Source of the DNA: DASQJL01 sp036380835
Lineage (GTDB): Bacteria; Eisenbacteria; RBG-16-71-46; SZUA-252
NCBI GenBank assembly: GCA_036380835.1
Contig: DASVDZ010000095.1
Coordinates: forward strand, 71,310 to 135,309
Length of the DNA stretch: 64,000 nt
Direction: 5' to 3'
Shown: in pieces, positions 8,661 through 17,415 of the stretch
Layout: each line of letters starts with the position of its first letter
Numbering within the stretch: the stretch's first letter is position 1
The notes under the pieces: generated by a model
Databases searched by the model: none
Told to the model about the DNA's origin: nothing
What the model saw: only the letters and a program-made list of their open reading frames with translations
Made by a program: the position numbers and the translations under genes

Positions 8661-10037
8661 TCAGACGGGAAGCGCGGGGACCGTCACCTCGGGGTGCTGC
8701 GAGAGCACATCGTACACCTCGCGCGCGATCGCGGAAAGCCGTTCTTTGTTCACGGCCTCGAAGCGGGCGACCAGGACCGGCTGCGTGTTCGAGGCCCGAA
8801 TGAGCCCCCAGCCGTCCCCGAACTGGACGCGCACGCCGTCGACGTCGATCACCGAGTGCGTCTTCCCGAAGTGGTCGCGCACCGAGTCGACGATCGCGAA
8901 CTTCCGGTCGTCCGGGCAGTCGAGCCGAAGCTCGGGCGTCGACACGAAGCGGGACTGCGGGAGCGCGTCGACGAGGGCCGAGAGGGGCGTCCGGGAGGCG
9001 GCCAGGACGCGGAGGAGCCGTCCCGCTCCGTAGAGCGCGTCGTCGTACCCCGGGAATTCGTCGGCGAAGAACATGTGGCCCGACATCTCCCCTCCGAGCG
9101 GCGCCTTCGTCTCCCGCATCTTCGCCTTGATGAGGGAATGCCCCGCCTTCCACATGATCGGGACTCCCCCCTTCGCCTCGACCCACTCCACGAGCCCCTG
9201 CGAGCACTTCACCTCGAAGACGATCGGCTCCCCTGGGCGGCGCGAGAGGACGTCGGCGGCGTAGAGCGCGAGCAGCTGGTCGCCGTAGAGGAGCCGCCCC
9301 TTCTCGTCCACCGCGCCGACGCGATCGGCGTCTCCGTCGAAGCCGATGCCGAGGTCGGCTCGGACCGCCTTCACGCGCTCCATGAGCGGCCGCATCAGCT
9401 CGGGAACCGTGGGATCGGGGAGATGGTTCGGGAAGCGGCCGTCCGGCTCGGCGAAGATCGCGTCGACCTCGCACCCGAGGAGCCGGAGCAGCTTGGGGCC
9501 CAGGATCGACGCCGCCCCGTTGCCCGGATCGACGACCACCTTGAGCGGCCTCGCGAGGCTCAGGCGCGACGTCAGGTCCTTCACGTACGCGTCGTCGACC
9601 GTCACGACCTCGGCCGAGCCGCGCTTCGCCAGCGCGCCGGTCGAGCGGGCGCGCTCGCCCAGGTCCCGGATCTCCGCCCCGTGCAGCGAGGAGATCCCCT
9701 CGGAGAGCTTGAGCCCGTTGTACTCGATCGGATTGTGGCTCCCGGTCACCATCACGCCCCCGTCCGCCCGGAGGTGGAGGATGGCGAAGTAGAGCGCGGG
9801 CGTCGGCACCTCGCCGACGTCGAGCACCGAGGCGCCCTGGTCGAGCAGCCCCTCGACGAGGGCGGTCCTTATTCGCGGCGACGAGAGGCGGACGTCCCGG
9901 CCGACGGCGATCCGCGACATCCCGCGCTCGCGCATCCGGGCGGCGAACGCGCGCCCGACCGCGCGGACGACGTCGTCCGTCAGGTCGCGGTCGGCGATCC
10001 CGCGAATGTCGTATTCCCGAAAGATCTGCGGGTTCAC
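8661..10037 (-). CDS. Phosphomannomutase/phosphoglucomutase
   Basis: A 458-residue alpha-D-phosphohexomutase that interconverts hexose 6-phosphate and 1-phosphate in the cytoplasm. It starts FREYDIRGIA, has the phosphoserine loop VMVTGSHNP, metal-binding GFDGDADR, the sugar-binding loop GGEMSGHMFF, and the C-terminal phosphate loop RASNTQPVL. The GEMSGH signature matches PMM/PGM enzymes rather than GlmM. The start is GTG 10037, whose GTGA overlaps the prfB stop by 4 bp. With the PTS, isomerase and nucleotidyltransferase encoded further upstream on the same strand, it would supply mannose- or glucose-1-phosphate for sugar nucleotides (inference). Confidence 0.92.
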   Translation of the reverse strand: MNPQIFREYDIRGIADRDLTDDVVRAVGRAFAARMRERGMSRIAVGRDVRLSSPRIRTALVEGLLDQGASVLDVGEVPTPALYFAILHLRADGGVMVTGSHNPIEYNGLKLSEGISSLHGAEIRDLGERARSTGALAKRGSAEVVTVDDAYVKDLTSRLSLARPLKVVVDPGNGAASILGPKLLRLLGCEVDAIFAEPDGRFPNHLPDPTVPELMRPLMERVKAVRADLGIGFDGDADRVGAVDEKGRLLYGDQLLALYAADVLSRRPGEPIVFEVKCSQGLVEWVEAKGGVPIMWKAGHSLIKAKMRETKAPLGGEMSGHMFFADEFPGYDDALYGAGRLLRVLAASRTPLSALVDALPQSRFVSTPELRLDCPDDRKFAIVDSVRDHFGKTHSVIDVDGVRVQFGDGWGLIRASNTQPVLVARFEAVNKERLSAIAREVYDVLSQHPEVTVPALPV

Positions 10038-11138
10038 GCGACCTCCCTGTTCCTCAGATAAGCGTCGATGAAGGGCGCGAGCGCCCCGTCCATCACGGCT
10101 TGCACGTCCGTGACCACGACCTCGGTGCGGTGGTCCTTCACCTGCGTGTACGGCTGGAAGACGTACGAGCGGATCTGGTTTCCCCAGGCGATGTCCTTCT
10201 TGCCGCCGCCCAGGGAATCCCGCTTCTCCTTGTCCGCCTCGATCCTGAGGGCGTAGAGACGGGCCATCAGCACCTTCATCGCCGCGTCGCGGTTTCGGTG
10301 CTGGCTCCGCTCGTTCTGGCACTGCACCACGAGGCCCGTCGGGAGGTGCGTGATCCGGACCGCCGACTCGGTCTTGTTCACGTGCTGGCCGCCCGCTCCG
10401 CCGGCACGGTAGGTGTCGATCCGAAGATCGCCCTCCTTGATGTCGATCTTCACGTCGTCGCCCGCCTGCGGATAGACGAAGACCGACGCGAACGACGTGT
10501 GGCGCCGCTTCTGGGCGTCGAAGGGCGAGATGCGCACGAGGCGGTGCACGCCTCGTTCCGCCTTCAGGTACCCGTACGCGTAGCTTCCGTCCACCTGGAT
10601 CGTGGCGTCCTTGATCCCCGCCTCCTCCCCCTGCTGGAGGTCGAGGACCTGGTAGCTCCATCCCATCCGCTCGATGTAGCGGACGTACATCCGGAAGAGC
10701 ATCTGCGCCCAGTCCTGCGACTCGGTTCCGCCCGCGCCCGGATGGATCGAGAGGATGGCGCCGTGGGCGTCGCTCTCGTCGGAGAGGAGGCTCTGGATCT
10801 CCAGCTCCTGGATCCGGGGAAGCAGCCGCTCGGCCGATCGCGTCAGCTCCGCGGCCATCGTTTCGTCCGGCTCCTGCTCCAAAAGCTCCGCGAGCCCCGC
10901 CGACTCTTCCACCTCGCGCCCGAGCGCGCGGTACGGCTCGACGACGCGACGGTGCGACTTGAGCTCGCTCAGGACCCGCTGCGCGCCCTCCGGATCGCTC
11001 CAGAAGTCGGGCGCGGCCATGAGCGCCTCGAGCTGCTTCGATCGCGCTTCGCGCCGATCGACGTCAAAGATAGCTCCCGAGCTGGGCCAGAATCTGGCGT
11101 CCCTCCTCGAGCCGCTTTCTCGTCTCGCTCAAGTCCAT
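10034..11138 (-). CDS. prfB: Peptide chain release factor 2, expressed by +1 programmed frameshift
   Basis: RF2 releases finished peptides at UGA and UAA. The tripeptide anticodon SPF is seen in VRISPFDAQKRRH, and the catalytic GGQ in RAGGAGGQHVNKTES. A plain reading frame begins only at 11020, but the true start is ATG 11138 (GGAGG before it). The first 24 codons end in CTT TGA (11069-11064), and reading resumes one base later as GAC in the main frame. The resulting protein is 367 residues, the usual RF2 length. Low RF2 lets the ribosome slip, which autoregulates the gene. It follows coaE by 27 bp and overlaps the phosphohexomutase start. Confidence 0.95.
11063..11080 (-). promoter_or_regulatory. 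prfB +1 frameshift signal
   Basis: The minus strand reads TCGGGAGCTATCTTTGAC. TATCTTTGAC is identical to the E. coli prfB slip site; the in-frame TGA is codon 25. A Shine-Dalgarno-like GGGAG lies a few bases upstream, as in the classical site, and would push the ribosome from CTT to TTT. It is read from codon position CTT at 11069-11067. Confidence 0.93.
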
Positions 11139-11165
11139 CGTTCCCGCCTCCGTCTTGGGTGTGCG

Positions 11166-11759
11166 TCAGGCGCGCCCGAAGCGCGCGATCTCTTCCCAGA
11201 CCCGGTCGGCCCGGCGCGTGAGCGCCGCCGGGTCGCCGTCGTTTTGGATGCGCCAGTGGCGCCGCGCGCGTCCCAGCTCGGGGAGGCGCTGCCCCGCGAT
11301 CCGTTCCCGCGCCGCCGCCTCCGTCATGCCGCGCGCCCGCATGAGGCGCCGGACGCGGATCGGCTCGGGCGCGAGCACCTCCACGACGCCGTCGAGCTCC
11401 GCCTCGAGACCCCACGTGGCGATCAGCGCCGCGTCCAGGACCAGGACCCCGTCCCCCTCCACGCCGAGCCGCGCCCGGACGCGCTCGAGGAGCGCCGGCT
11501 GCACGATCGCGTTCAGACGCTCCATGGCGGCCGCGTCCGGGAAGACCACGCGGCCGAGCCGTTCGCGGTCCACCTCGCCGGCTCCGTCCATGACCTGGGA
11601 CCCGAACGCCCCTTCGATCCGGCGCTTGACGTCCGGATCGCGCAGCGTCTCCCAGCCGAGCGCGTCGCCGTCGATCCGGATCGCCCCCCGCTCCTGGAAA
11701 CGGCGCGCGACGGTCGACTTGCCCGAGGCCATGCGCCCCGTGACGCCGATCCGGATCAT
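11166..11759 (-). CDS. coaE: Dephospho-CoA kinase
   Basis: A 197-residue enzyme that phosphorylates the 3'-hydroxyl of dephospho-CoA, the last step of CoA synthesis. It has the P-loop GRMASGKST (residues 8-16), then the substrate-binding GAIRIDGDALG, and the lid region with RRLMRARGMTEAAARERI; length is typical. It starts at ATG 11759, only 6 nt after a promoter -10 box, with no clear ribosome-binding site, so the mRNA may be leaderless. prfB follows 27 bp later. polA ends 52 bp upstream. Confidence 0.93.
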   Translation of the reverse strand: MIRIGVTGRMASGKSTVARRFQERGAIRIDGDALGWETLRDPDVKRRIEGAFGSQVMDGAGEVDRERLGRVVFPDAAAMERLNAIVQPALLERVRARLGVEGDGVLVLDAALIATWGLEAELDGVVEVLAPEPIRVRRLMRARGMTEAAARERIAGQRLPELGRARRHWRIQNDGDPAALTRRADRVWEEIARFGRA

Positions 11760-11765
11760 GGCCCG

Positions 11766-11795
11766 ACCCTATCGGGCGGCGCGAACGGCGGTCAA
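11766..11795 (-). promoter_or_regulatory. Promoter of coaE-prfB, probably giving a leaderless transcript
   Basis: On the minus strand TTGACC (11795-11790), 18-nt spacer, TAGGGT (11771-11766). Only 6 nt separate the -10 box from ATG 11759, so the expected transcript start falls on the A of the start codon. It lies in the polA-coaE gap. A weak AGGG could instead act as a ribosome-binding site if transcription starts further upstream. Confidence 0.55.
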
Positions 11796-11811
11796 GGTCA
11801 TTCGCCGCGGA

Positions 11812-14625
11812 TCAGGCGTGCGCGTCGTCCCACGTCCGGCCGCGCCCCTGGTGCACCTCGAGCGGCACGCGGAGCGGGAGCGCGTGCTGCATCGTCTCGA
11901 GGACGAGCGGCGCCAGGACCTCGATCTCCGATTCGTCCGTTTCGAAGAGGAGCTCGTCGTGGACCTGGAGGATCAGCCGGGAGCGTAGCCCGCGCTCCGC
12001 GACGAGCGCGTCGATCTTCACCATCGCGACCTTGATCAGGTCGGCCGCGGATCCCTGGATCGGCGCGTTCACCGCGGCCCGCTCCGCCTCCGCGCGCCGC
12101 CCCTCGTTCGCGTCCTTCAGGCCGGGGAGCGGCCGCCGCCGCTTGAGGATCGTCTCGACGTAGCCCCGCTCGCGGGCCTCGCGAAGCACCTGCGTGAGAT
12201 ACGACGCGACGCCGGCGTGGGTCCGCTTGTACTCGTCGATGAACGCCGTGGCGAGCGCCCGCGAGAGCGAGAGCTCCCGCGCGAGCCGCGCCGGCCCCAT
12301 GCCGTAGATGATCCCGAAGTTCACGACCTTCGCCTGGCCCCGCTGCGCCGCCGTCACCTGATCGACGGGCACGCCGAAGAGCCGCGACGCCGTGGTCGCG
12401 TGCACGTCGCCGCCCCCCCGGAACGCCTCCTGGAGCACCGGATCGTGGGAGAGGTGGGCGAGGAGGCGGAGCTCGATCTGCGAGTAGTCGAACGAGGCGA
12501 GGAGCCCGCGGCCACCTTCGGCCACGAATGCGCGGCGGATCGCGCGCCCCTCCTCGCTGCGGATCGGGATGTTCTGGAGACTCGGGTCGCTCGCCGAGAG
12601 CCTCCCCGTCGAGGCGATCGTCTGGTGGAACGTCGCGTGGACGCGGCCCGTCTCCGGGTTCACGAGGCGCGGGAGCGAGTCGACGTACGAGCTCTTGAGC
12701 TTCGCCACGAGCCGGTACTCGAGCATGAGCCGCGCGATCGGATGGAGCGTCGCCAGTCCCTCGAGCACCTCGGTGTCGGTCGAGTACCCTTCGCGGGTCC
12801 GCTTCCCCCGGGGCAGCTTGAGCCGCTCGAACAGCACCTCCGCGAGCTGCCGCGGCGAGTTCACGTTGAAGGGGACCCCGGCCTCCTCCTGGATCCGGTG
12901 ATCGAGCGCCGCGAGCCGCTCCCCGAGCTCCCGCCCCATCGCGTCGAGCGTCTCGACGTCCACCTTGATCCCGGCCCGTTCCATCCGGACCAGCACGCCG
13001 ATCAGCGGCATCTCGACCTCGTGGAAGAGCGCCGTGACCCCGCCCGACGCGAGCTCCCGGCCCAGGATCGCGACGAGGCGCAGGCAGGCGTCGGCGTCCT
13101 CGCAGCAGTACTCGGCGACCCGGTCCACCGGCAGGGCGGCCATGCTGACCTGATCCCGGCCGCGTCCGATCAGGGTCTCGGTCGCGATCTTCTCGAGCCC
13201 GAGGCGCGACTTGGCGAGGGCATCGATGTTCTTCGGCTGATCCGGATCGACGAGGTAGGCGGCCACCATCGTGTCGAACGCCACGTCGCGCACCGGAATC
13301 CCGAACCGCTCGAGCACGTGCCAGTCGTACTTCGCGTTCTGCGCCGCGCGCTCGGCGCGCGGCGAGGCGAAGAACGGCCGGAGCGCTTCCCGCACGCGGT
13401 CCGGATCGAGGTTGGGCCCGGCCCCGTGTCCGATGGGGAGGTAGTAGGCGCGCCCCTCCTCCGGAGCGATCGAGATCCCCACGAGGTCGGCGCGGAGCGG
13501 GTTCAGTCCGGTGGTCTCGGTGTCGAAGGCCACGGGCCCGCGCGCGGCCTCCAGCACGCGCGCCAGCGCCTCGAGCCCCGCGCCGTCGCCGACGACGCGG
13601 TAGTCGCCGTACGGCGGCCGGTCCCCCGGAGCGATCCGGGCCGACCGGTCGGCCGGCGGGGCGTCCGCGCGCTGGCTCCGCTCCGCCGTCGGCCGCACCA
13701 GCTCGGGAAAGAGATCCCCCGCGGCCCGCTCCTCCTCGCGGAAGCGTCGCGCGAGAACGCGAAGCTCGAGCTCCTCGAGCAGATCGATGAGCCGCGCGTA
13801 CTCGATCGGAGCGCGCACGAGTTCGGTCCAATGGTGCTCCAGCGGAAGGTCGTGGCGAATCGTCGCGAGCCGCTGGCTGAGCCGCGCCCGCTCCTCGTTT
13901 TGCTTCAGCTTCTCGCGGATCGAGGCGCGCTCCACCTGATCGAGGGAGGCGTAGAGGCGGTCGAGCGAATGGAATCGCTGGATCAGCTGCGCGGCGGTCT
14001 TCTCCCCGATTCCCGGCACCCCCGGGACGTTGTCGGAGGCGTCCCCCATCAGCGCGAGCAGGTCCACCATCTCCTCGGGCGCGACGCCGTATCGCTCCTG
14101 CACCGCTCCGCGGTCGACGGTGGAGAGCTCGCCGGCTCGGGCCTTCGGCGCGAGGAGTTGGATCGATTCCGACACGATCTGATAGAAGTCCTTGTCGCCC
14201 GTCACGATCAGCGTCGTCGCCCCGTCCCGCTCGGCCTCCTTGGCGAGGCTCCCGATCAGATCGTCGGCCTCCACCCCCTCCTGCTCCACGATCGGAAGGC
14301 CGAGGAGCCGGATCACCTCGCGAACCCTCGGGATCTGGGCCACGAGATCCGCCGGCATCGGGGGCCGGTGCGCCTTGTATTCGGCGTAGACCCGGTGGCG
14401 GAACGTGGGCGCCGCGGTGTCGAAGACCACCGCCACGCGATCGGGGCGGCGCTGGTCGAGCAGCGGCAGGAGCGCCTGGAGCGCGCCGAACGCCGCGCTC
14501 GTGACCTCCCCCTTCGAGCTCCGGAGCGGGTTTCGGATGAAGGCGAAGTGGCTTCGGTAGAGGAGCGCCGAGCCGTCGACCAGGACGAGGGTCTTACCGG
14601 CTCCGGCGGGCGTGGTAGAGGCCAT
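11812..14625 (-). CDS. polA: DNA polymerase I
   Basis: A 937-residue polymerase with all three domains. The N-terminal 5' nuclease has LVLVDGSALLYR, EADDLIGSLA, VTGDKDFYQ and GDASDNVPGVPGIGEKTA. The 3'-5' proofreading domain keeps its acidic residues (FDTETTGLN, NAKYDWHVL, YCCEDADACL), so it should be active, unlike in Taq or Bacillus. The polymerase domain has TGRLSASDPSLQNIP, DYSQIELR and QVHDELLFE. The start ATG 14625 overlaps the nadD stop by 32 bp; longer upstream frame is nadD coding sequence. It acts in Okazaki fragment maturation and repair. Confidence 0.96.
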   Translation of the reverse strand: MASTTPAGAGKTLVLVDGSALLYRSHFAFIRNPLRSSKGEVTSAAFGALQALLPLLDQRRPDRVAVVFDTAAPTFRHRVYAEYKAHRPPMPADLVAQIPRVREVIRLLGLPIVEQEGVEADDLIGSLAKEAERDGATTLIVTGDKDFYQIVSESIQLLAPKARAGELSTVDRGAVQERYGVAPEEMVDLLALMGDASDNVPGVPGIGEKTAAQLIQRFHSLDRLYASLDQVERASIREKLKQNEERARLSQRLATIRHDLPLEHHWTELVRAPIEYARLIDLLEELELRVLARRFREEERAAGDLFPELVRPTAERSQRADAPPADRSARIAPGDRPPYGDYRVVGDGAGLEALARVLEAARGPVAFDTETTGLNPLRADLVGISIAPEEGRAYYLPIGHGAGPNLDPDRVREALRPFFASPRAERAAQNAKYDWHVLERFGIPVRDVAFDTMVAAYLVDPDQPKNIDALAKSRLGLEKIATETLIGRGRDQVSMAALPVDRVAEYCCEDADACLRLVAILGRELASGGVTALFHEVEMPLIGVLVRMERAGIKVDVETLDAMGRELGERLAALDHRIQEEAGVPFNVNSPRQLAEVLFERLKLPRGKRTREGYSTDTEVLEGLATLHPIARLMLEYRLVAKLKSSYVDSLPRLVNPETGRVHATFHQTIASTGRLSASDPSLQNIPIRSEEGRAIRRAFVAEGGRGLLASFDYSQIELRLLAHLSHDPVLQEAFRGGGDVHATTASRLFGVPVDQVTAAQRGQAKVVNFGIIYGMGPARLARELSLSRALATAFIDEYKRTHAGVASYLTQVLREARERGYVETILKRRRPLPGLKDANEGRRAEAERAAVNAPIQGSAADLIKVAMVKIDALVAERGLRSRLILQVHDELLFETDESEIEVLAPLVLETMQHALPLRVPLEVHQGRGRTWDDAHA

Positions 14626-15196
14626 GACGCTCCACGTACGAGAGGACGCGATCGGGGACCCAGTATCGCACGGATCGGCCCGCCCGGATGCGCTTCCGGA
14701 TCTCGGTCGAGGAGATCCCGATCGTCGGAACGTCGAGGAAGACGACGCGGCGCCGAAGCGCCGCGCCGAGACGGGGCCGGGGGCCGCCGCCGCGCGGGAC
14801 GACGGCGAGGCGCGCGAGCTCGAGGATCCGACCAGGCTCGCGCCAGGTGGCGAACTCCTCGAGGCTGTCCTGCCCCATGAGGAACGTCCACGAGGCATCC
14901 TCCCGGCGCGCGAGGCGCTCGAGCGTCCGGACGGTGTACGCGACGCCCCCGTCCGCCTCGAGGCGGGAGACGCGGAACCGGGGATTGCCGCGCGTCGCGA
15001 GCCGCAGCATCGCGAGACGGTGCGCGACGGGGGCCAGCGCTCGCGTCCGCTTGTGCGCGGGACGCGCCGCCGGCACGAAGAGGAGCCGGTCGAGGGAGAG
15101 GCGCGCCACCGCCTCCTCGGCGAGGATCAGGTGCCCGACGTGCACGGGATCGAAGGACCCGCCGAAGATGGCGATGCGGCGGGGCCGGCCGCTCAT
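14594..15196 (-). CDS. nadD: Nicotinate-nucleotide adenylyltransferase
   Basis: A 200-residue nucleotidyltransferase that makes nicotinic acid adenine dinucleotide in NAD synthesis. It has the start IAIFGGSFDPVHVGHL with the (T/H)xGH catalytic motif, then FLMGQDSLEEFATW, and a C-terminal GISSTEIRKRIRAG with the ISSTxIR motif. The length is typical. Start ATG 15196 overlaps the stop of bamD by 4 bp (ATGA), so it is translationally coupled, and its own 3' end overlaps polA by 32 bp. Confidence 0.95.
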   Translation of the reverse strand: MSGRPRRIAIFGGSFDPVHVGHLILAEEAVARLSLDRLLFVPAARPAHKRTRALAPVAHRLAMLRLATRGNPRFRVSRLEADGGVAYTVRTLERLARREDASWTFLMGQDSLEEFATWREPGRILELARLAVVPRGGGPRPRLGAALRRRVVFLDVPTIGISSTEIRKRIRAGRSVRYWVPDRVLSYVERHGLYHARRSR

Positions 15197-15954
15197 CGCG
15201 GAGCGCCCGGCTCCGTGAGCGACCGGAGCCGCTCCTCGGCGCGGCGCTTCACGTCGGCGCTCGCCACGTTCTCGGGGATGCTCTTGAGCGCGGCGATCGC
15301 CTCCTCGCGCTTCCCCTCCTTGAGGAGGACGTCGGCCAGGAGGAGCGCCGCGTCCCCCGACCAGCGCGAATCGGGATAGTCCGCGAGGACGCTCCGGAGG
15401 TAGACGGCGCCGGCGCGGGGCTGCTTCAGCTTCACGTAGAGCCTCCCGTTCCGGAACCGCTTCTCGGCCAGCCGGTCGCGGAGGACGCGCACCCGCTCCC
15501 GCGCGTCCGCGGCGTGCTCGTTCTGCGGATAGAGGTCGAGGAACTGCTTGTACCGGTCGAGGGCGCGGTTCGTCTCGGTCTGATCGAGGAGCGCGGGGCG
15601 CGAGTCGAGGTCGTCGCACCGCGCGAGGAAGAAGAGCGCGTCGGGCTCGTACGGCGACTGCGGGAAGTCGCGGGTCAGGCGGTCGAACTGGCCCGACGCG
15701 AGCGTGTAGTCCTTGTCGTTGAAGTACGCCCGGCCGAGGAAGAAGAGGGCGTCGTCGGTCTTCTCGGTCCCCGGGAACTGCTCGACGTAGCTCTTCAGAT
15801 CGAGGATCGCGTCGGCCCAGTCGCTCCGGTCGAACGCCGCCTTGCCGGTCTCGTAGTTGGCCACGCCTCCCTGCTGTTCCTTCAGGGTGCCGCCGCAGCC
15901 CACGGCCAGCCCGCCGAGGAGGATCACGACGGCGAGCGATCCGCGTCGAATCAT
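15193..15954 (-). CDS. bamD: BamD/YfiO-like outer-membrane assembly lipoprotein
   Basis: A 253-residue lipoprotein. The signal peptide VVILLGGLAVGC places lipidation at Cys20. The rest is a chain of TPR-like repeats (NYETGKAAFDRSDWADAI, FFLGRAYFNDKDYTLAS, FLDLYPQNEHAADARERV, YLRSVLADYPDSRWSGDA) characteristic of the YfiO/BamD fold that helps insert barrels into the outer membrane. Start ATG 15954 overlaps the upstream TPR gene by 4 bp; upstream in-frame extension is that gene. A CpoB/YbgF-like TPR lipoprotein is the main alternative. Confidence 0.8.
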   Translation of the reverse strand: MIRRGSLAVVILLGGLAVGCGGTLKEQQGGVANYETGKAAFDRSDWADAILDLKSYVEQFPGTEKTDDALFFLGRAYFNDKDYTLASGQFDRLTRDFPQSPYEPDALFFLARCDDLDSRPALLDQTETNRALDRYKQFLDLYPQNEHAADARERVRVLRDRLAEKRFRNGRLYVKLKQPRAGAVYLRSVLADYPDSRWSGDAALLLADVLLKEGKREEAIAALKSIPENVASADVKRRAEERLRSLTEPGAPR

Positions 15955-16679
15955 CGCGCGGAGGCGTCCCCGGTGGCGGCCTCTTCGCGGTCGAGCATCT
16001 CGAGGTACGCGCGAGCGCGCACGTCGTCGGCGCGCTCGGCGAGACAGCGGGCCCACTCCTCGCGCGCCCGGTGGCGGCGCCCCGAGCGGTAGAAGACGAG
16101 GCCCAGGGTCACGCGGGCGTCGGCGTACCGGGGGTTCTGGGCGAGCGCGCTCGAGAGCTCCGACTCGGCGTCCTCGTAGAGGCCCATCTCCCCGTAGACC
16201 GAACCGAGCTTGTTCTTGAGATCCAGGTACTGGGGCGCCAGCTTGAGCGCCTTCCGGTACTCCTGCGTGGCGTCCACGTGCATGCCGAGATTCCGGTACG
16301 TGTCGCCGAGGAGGGCGTGGGAATCGGCGAGGAACGTCCTCACGTCGGGAGACAGGTTCTCGTGCTCCGGGTCGCGGATCCCCTCCGCCTGGAACTCCGC
16401 GAGCGCCTCGTCGTACCGGCCGAGGTCGTTGTAGACGATGGCCAGGTTGAGCCGCGCCTCGAGGTAGTGCGGATTCAGGGTCAGCGCGCGCCGGAACGCC
16501 TGGACGGCGCGCTCGCGTTCGCCGGCCAGGCTGAGCGCCAGTCCCAGCTGGTTGTGGAGATCGGGAAATTGCGGATAGAGGGCGATCGCCTCCTCGGTCT
16601 CGCGGATGGCGTCCTGGTAGAGACCGCGATCGAAGAAGTCGCGCCCGAGCGCCTGATGCTGCCGAGCGGCCAAGCTCAT
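15951..16679 (-). CDS. Tetratricopeptide repeat protein
   Basis: A 242-residue protein made almost entirely of TPRs. Repeats include GRDFFDRGLYQDAIRETEEA, LGLALSLAGERERAVQAFRRA, LAIVYNDLGRYDEALAEF, GDTYRNLGMHVDATQEYRKA and LGSVYGEMGLYEDAESEL. There is no signal peptide, so it is probably a cytoplasmic scaffold. ATG 16679 is preferred over ATG 16703 because GGGAGG sits the right distance before it. It is coupled by a 4-bp overlap to the bamD-like gene. Partner unknown. Confidence 0.8.
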   Translation of the reverse strand: MSLAARQHQALGRDFFDRGLYQDAIRETEEAIALYPQFPDLHNQLGLALSLAGERERAVQAFRRALTLNPHYLEARLNLAIVYNDLGRYDEALAEFQAEGIRDPEHENLSPDVRTFLADSHALLGDTYRNLGMHVDATQEYRKALKLAPQYLDLKNKLGSVYGEMGLYEDAESELSSALAQNPRYADARVTLGLVFYRSGRRHRAREEWARCLAERADDVRARAYLEMLDREEAATGDASAR

Positions 16680-16716
16680 GCCGATCCTCCCTGGATTCAC
16701 CATGTCGGTGATCCCG

Positions 16717-17415
16717 TCAGTTCCGGTTCGAGTAGAAGAGGACCACCAGGCCGGTCACCACGCCGAGCACGATGAGCGGCTCCAGGAACCGGAATCCCGA
16801 GCCCGTCGGCAGCGGCGGATCGATTCCCACCGCCCCGCCGGCGACGTACGCGAGGTCCGATTTGGGCACGACGTCGCGAAGGATTCCCGATCCGGTCCGG
16901 ACCCAGACCACGGCTCCGGTCCCGGCGTCCGTCAGCGTCGCGCCGGCGTGCATGGAGACCACCCGCTCGTACCCTTTCACCCCGAAGGGGAAGGAACGGA
17001 TCCGTCGAACGTACGAAACCGACCATCCGTCGACCCTCGCGTCGAGCGCGAAGGTGCTCGAATCGGGCGCCGGGACGCCCGCCATCCCGGGGGGCATCGT
17101 CGGGGCGTTCGCCGCGGGGCGCGTGAAGAGGCGCACCTCGCGCCCCTGGTCCTTGAGGCGCTGCACGATCCGCTGCGCGAGCGCGCCGAGCGTGTCGCCG
17201 CGGATCGGGGTGAGGAGGGTGACCGCCCGCCCCGCCGGGATCGGCGCGTCGCGGAGCAGATCGCCCGCCACCGTCGTCGCGACCGAGTCGAGCACCATCG
17301 CGTGCGTCGGGGCCTCCGGGCGCGCGACCGCGGCCGAAGCGCCCCCCGCCGAGACGGCGAGCCATGCCCCGCACGCGGCCGTCGCGATCGTCCCGGCCCT
17401 GCGCCATCCGTTCAC
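16717..17415 (-). CDS. Secreted protein with C-terminal membrane anchor, unknown function
   Basis: A 232-residue protein I do not recognise. It has a signal peptide (GTIATAACGAWLAVSAGGASA), a periplasmic body containing ALAQRIVQRLKDQGREVRLF and a strand pattern SMHAGATLTDAGTGAVVWV, and a C-terminal transmembrane helix (FLEPLIVLGVVTGLVVLFY) with the tail SNRN. The body faintly recalls FlgO/LpoB-like domains but not enough to name. GTG 17415 overlaps the rimO stop by 4 bp (GTGA), so the two are coupled; the 3' end is followed by the TPR gene. A role at the cell envelope is inferred. Confidence 0.7.
   Translation of the reverse strand: MNGWRRAGTIATAACGAWLAVSAGGASAAVARPEAPTHAMVLDSVATTVAGDLLRDAPIPAGRAVTLLTPIRGDTLGALAQRIVQRLKDQGREVRLFTRPAANAPTMPPGMAGVPAPDSSTFALDARVDGWSVSYVRRIRSFPFGVKGYERVVSMHAGATLTDAGTGAVVWVRTGSGILRDVVPKSDLAYVAGGAVGIDPPLPTGSGFRFLEPLIVLGVVTGLVVLFYSNRN

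Noticed and set aside
5896..9033. A 1045-residue open frame on the plus strand
   Set aside because: It lies antisense to the repeat protein and phosphohexomutase genes, has an Arg/Asp/Glu-rich composition without hydrophobic cores, and no recognisable motif. High GC leaves long antisense frames open.
11064..11066. In-frame TGA near the start of prfB as a nonsense mutation
   Set aside because: The surrounding TATCTTTGAC is the conserved RF2 frameshift site and the downstream frame is intact, so it is regulation and not a pseudogene.
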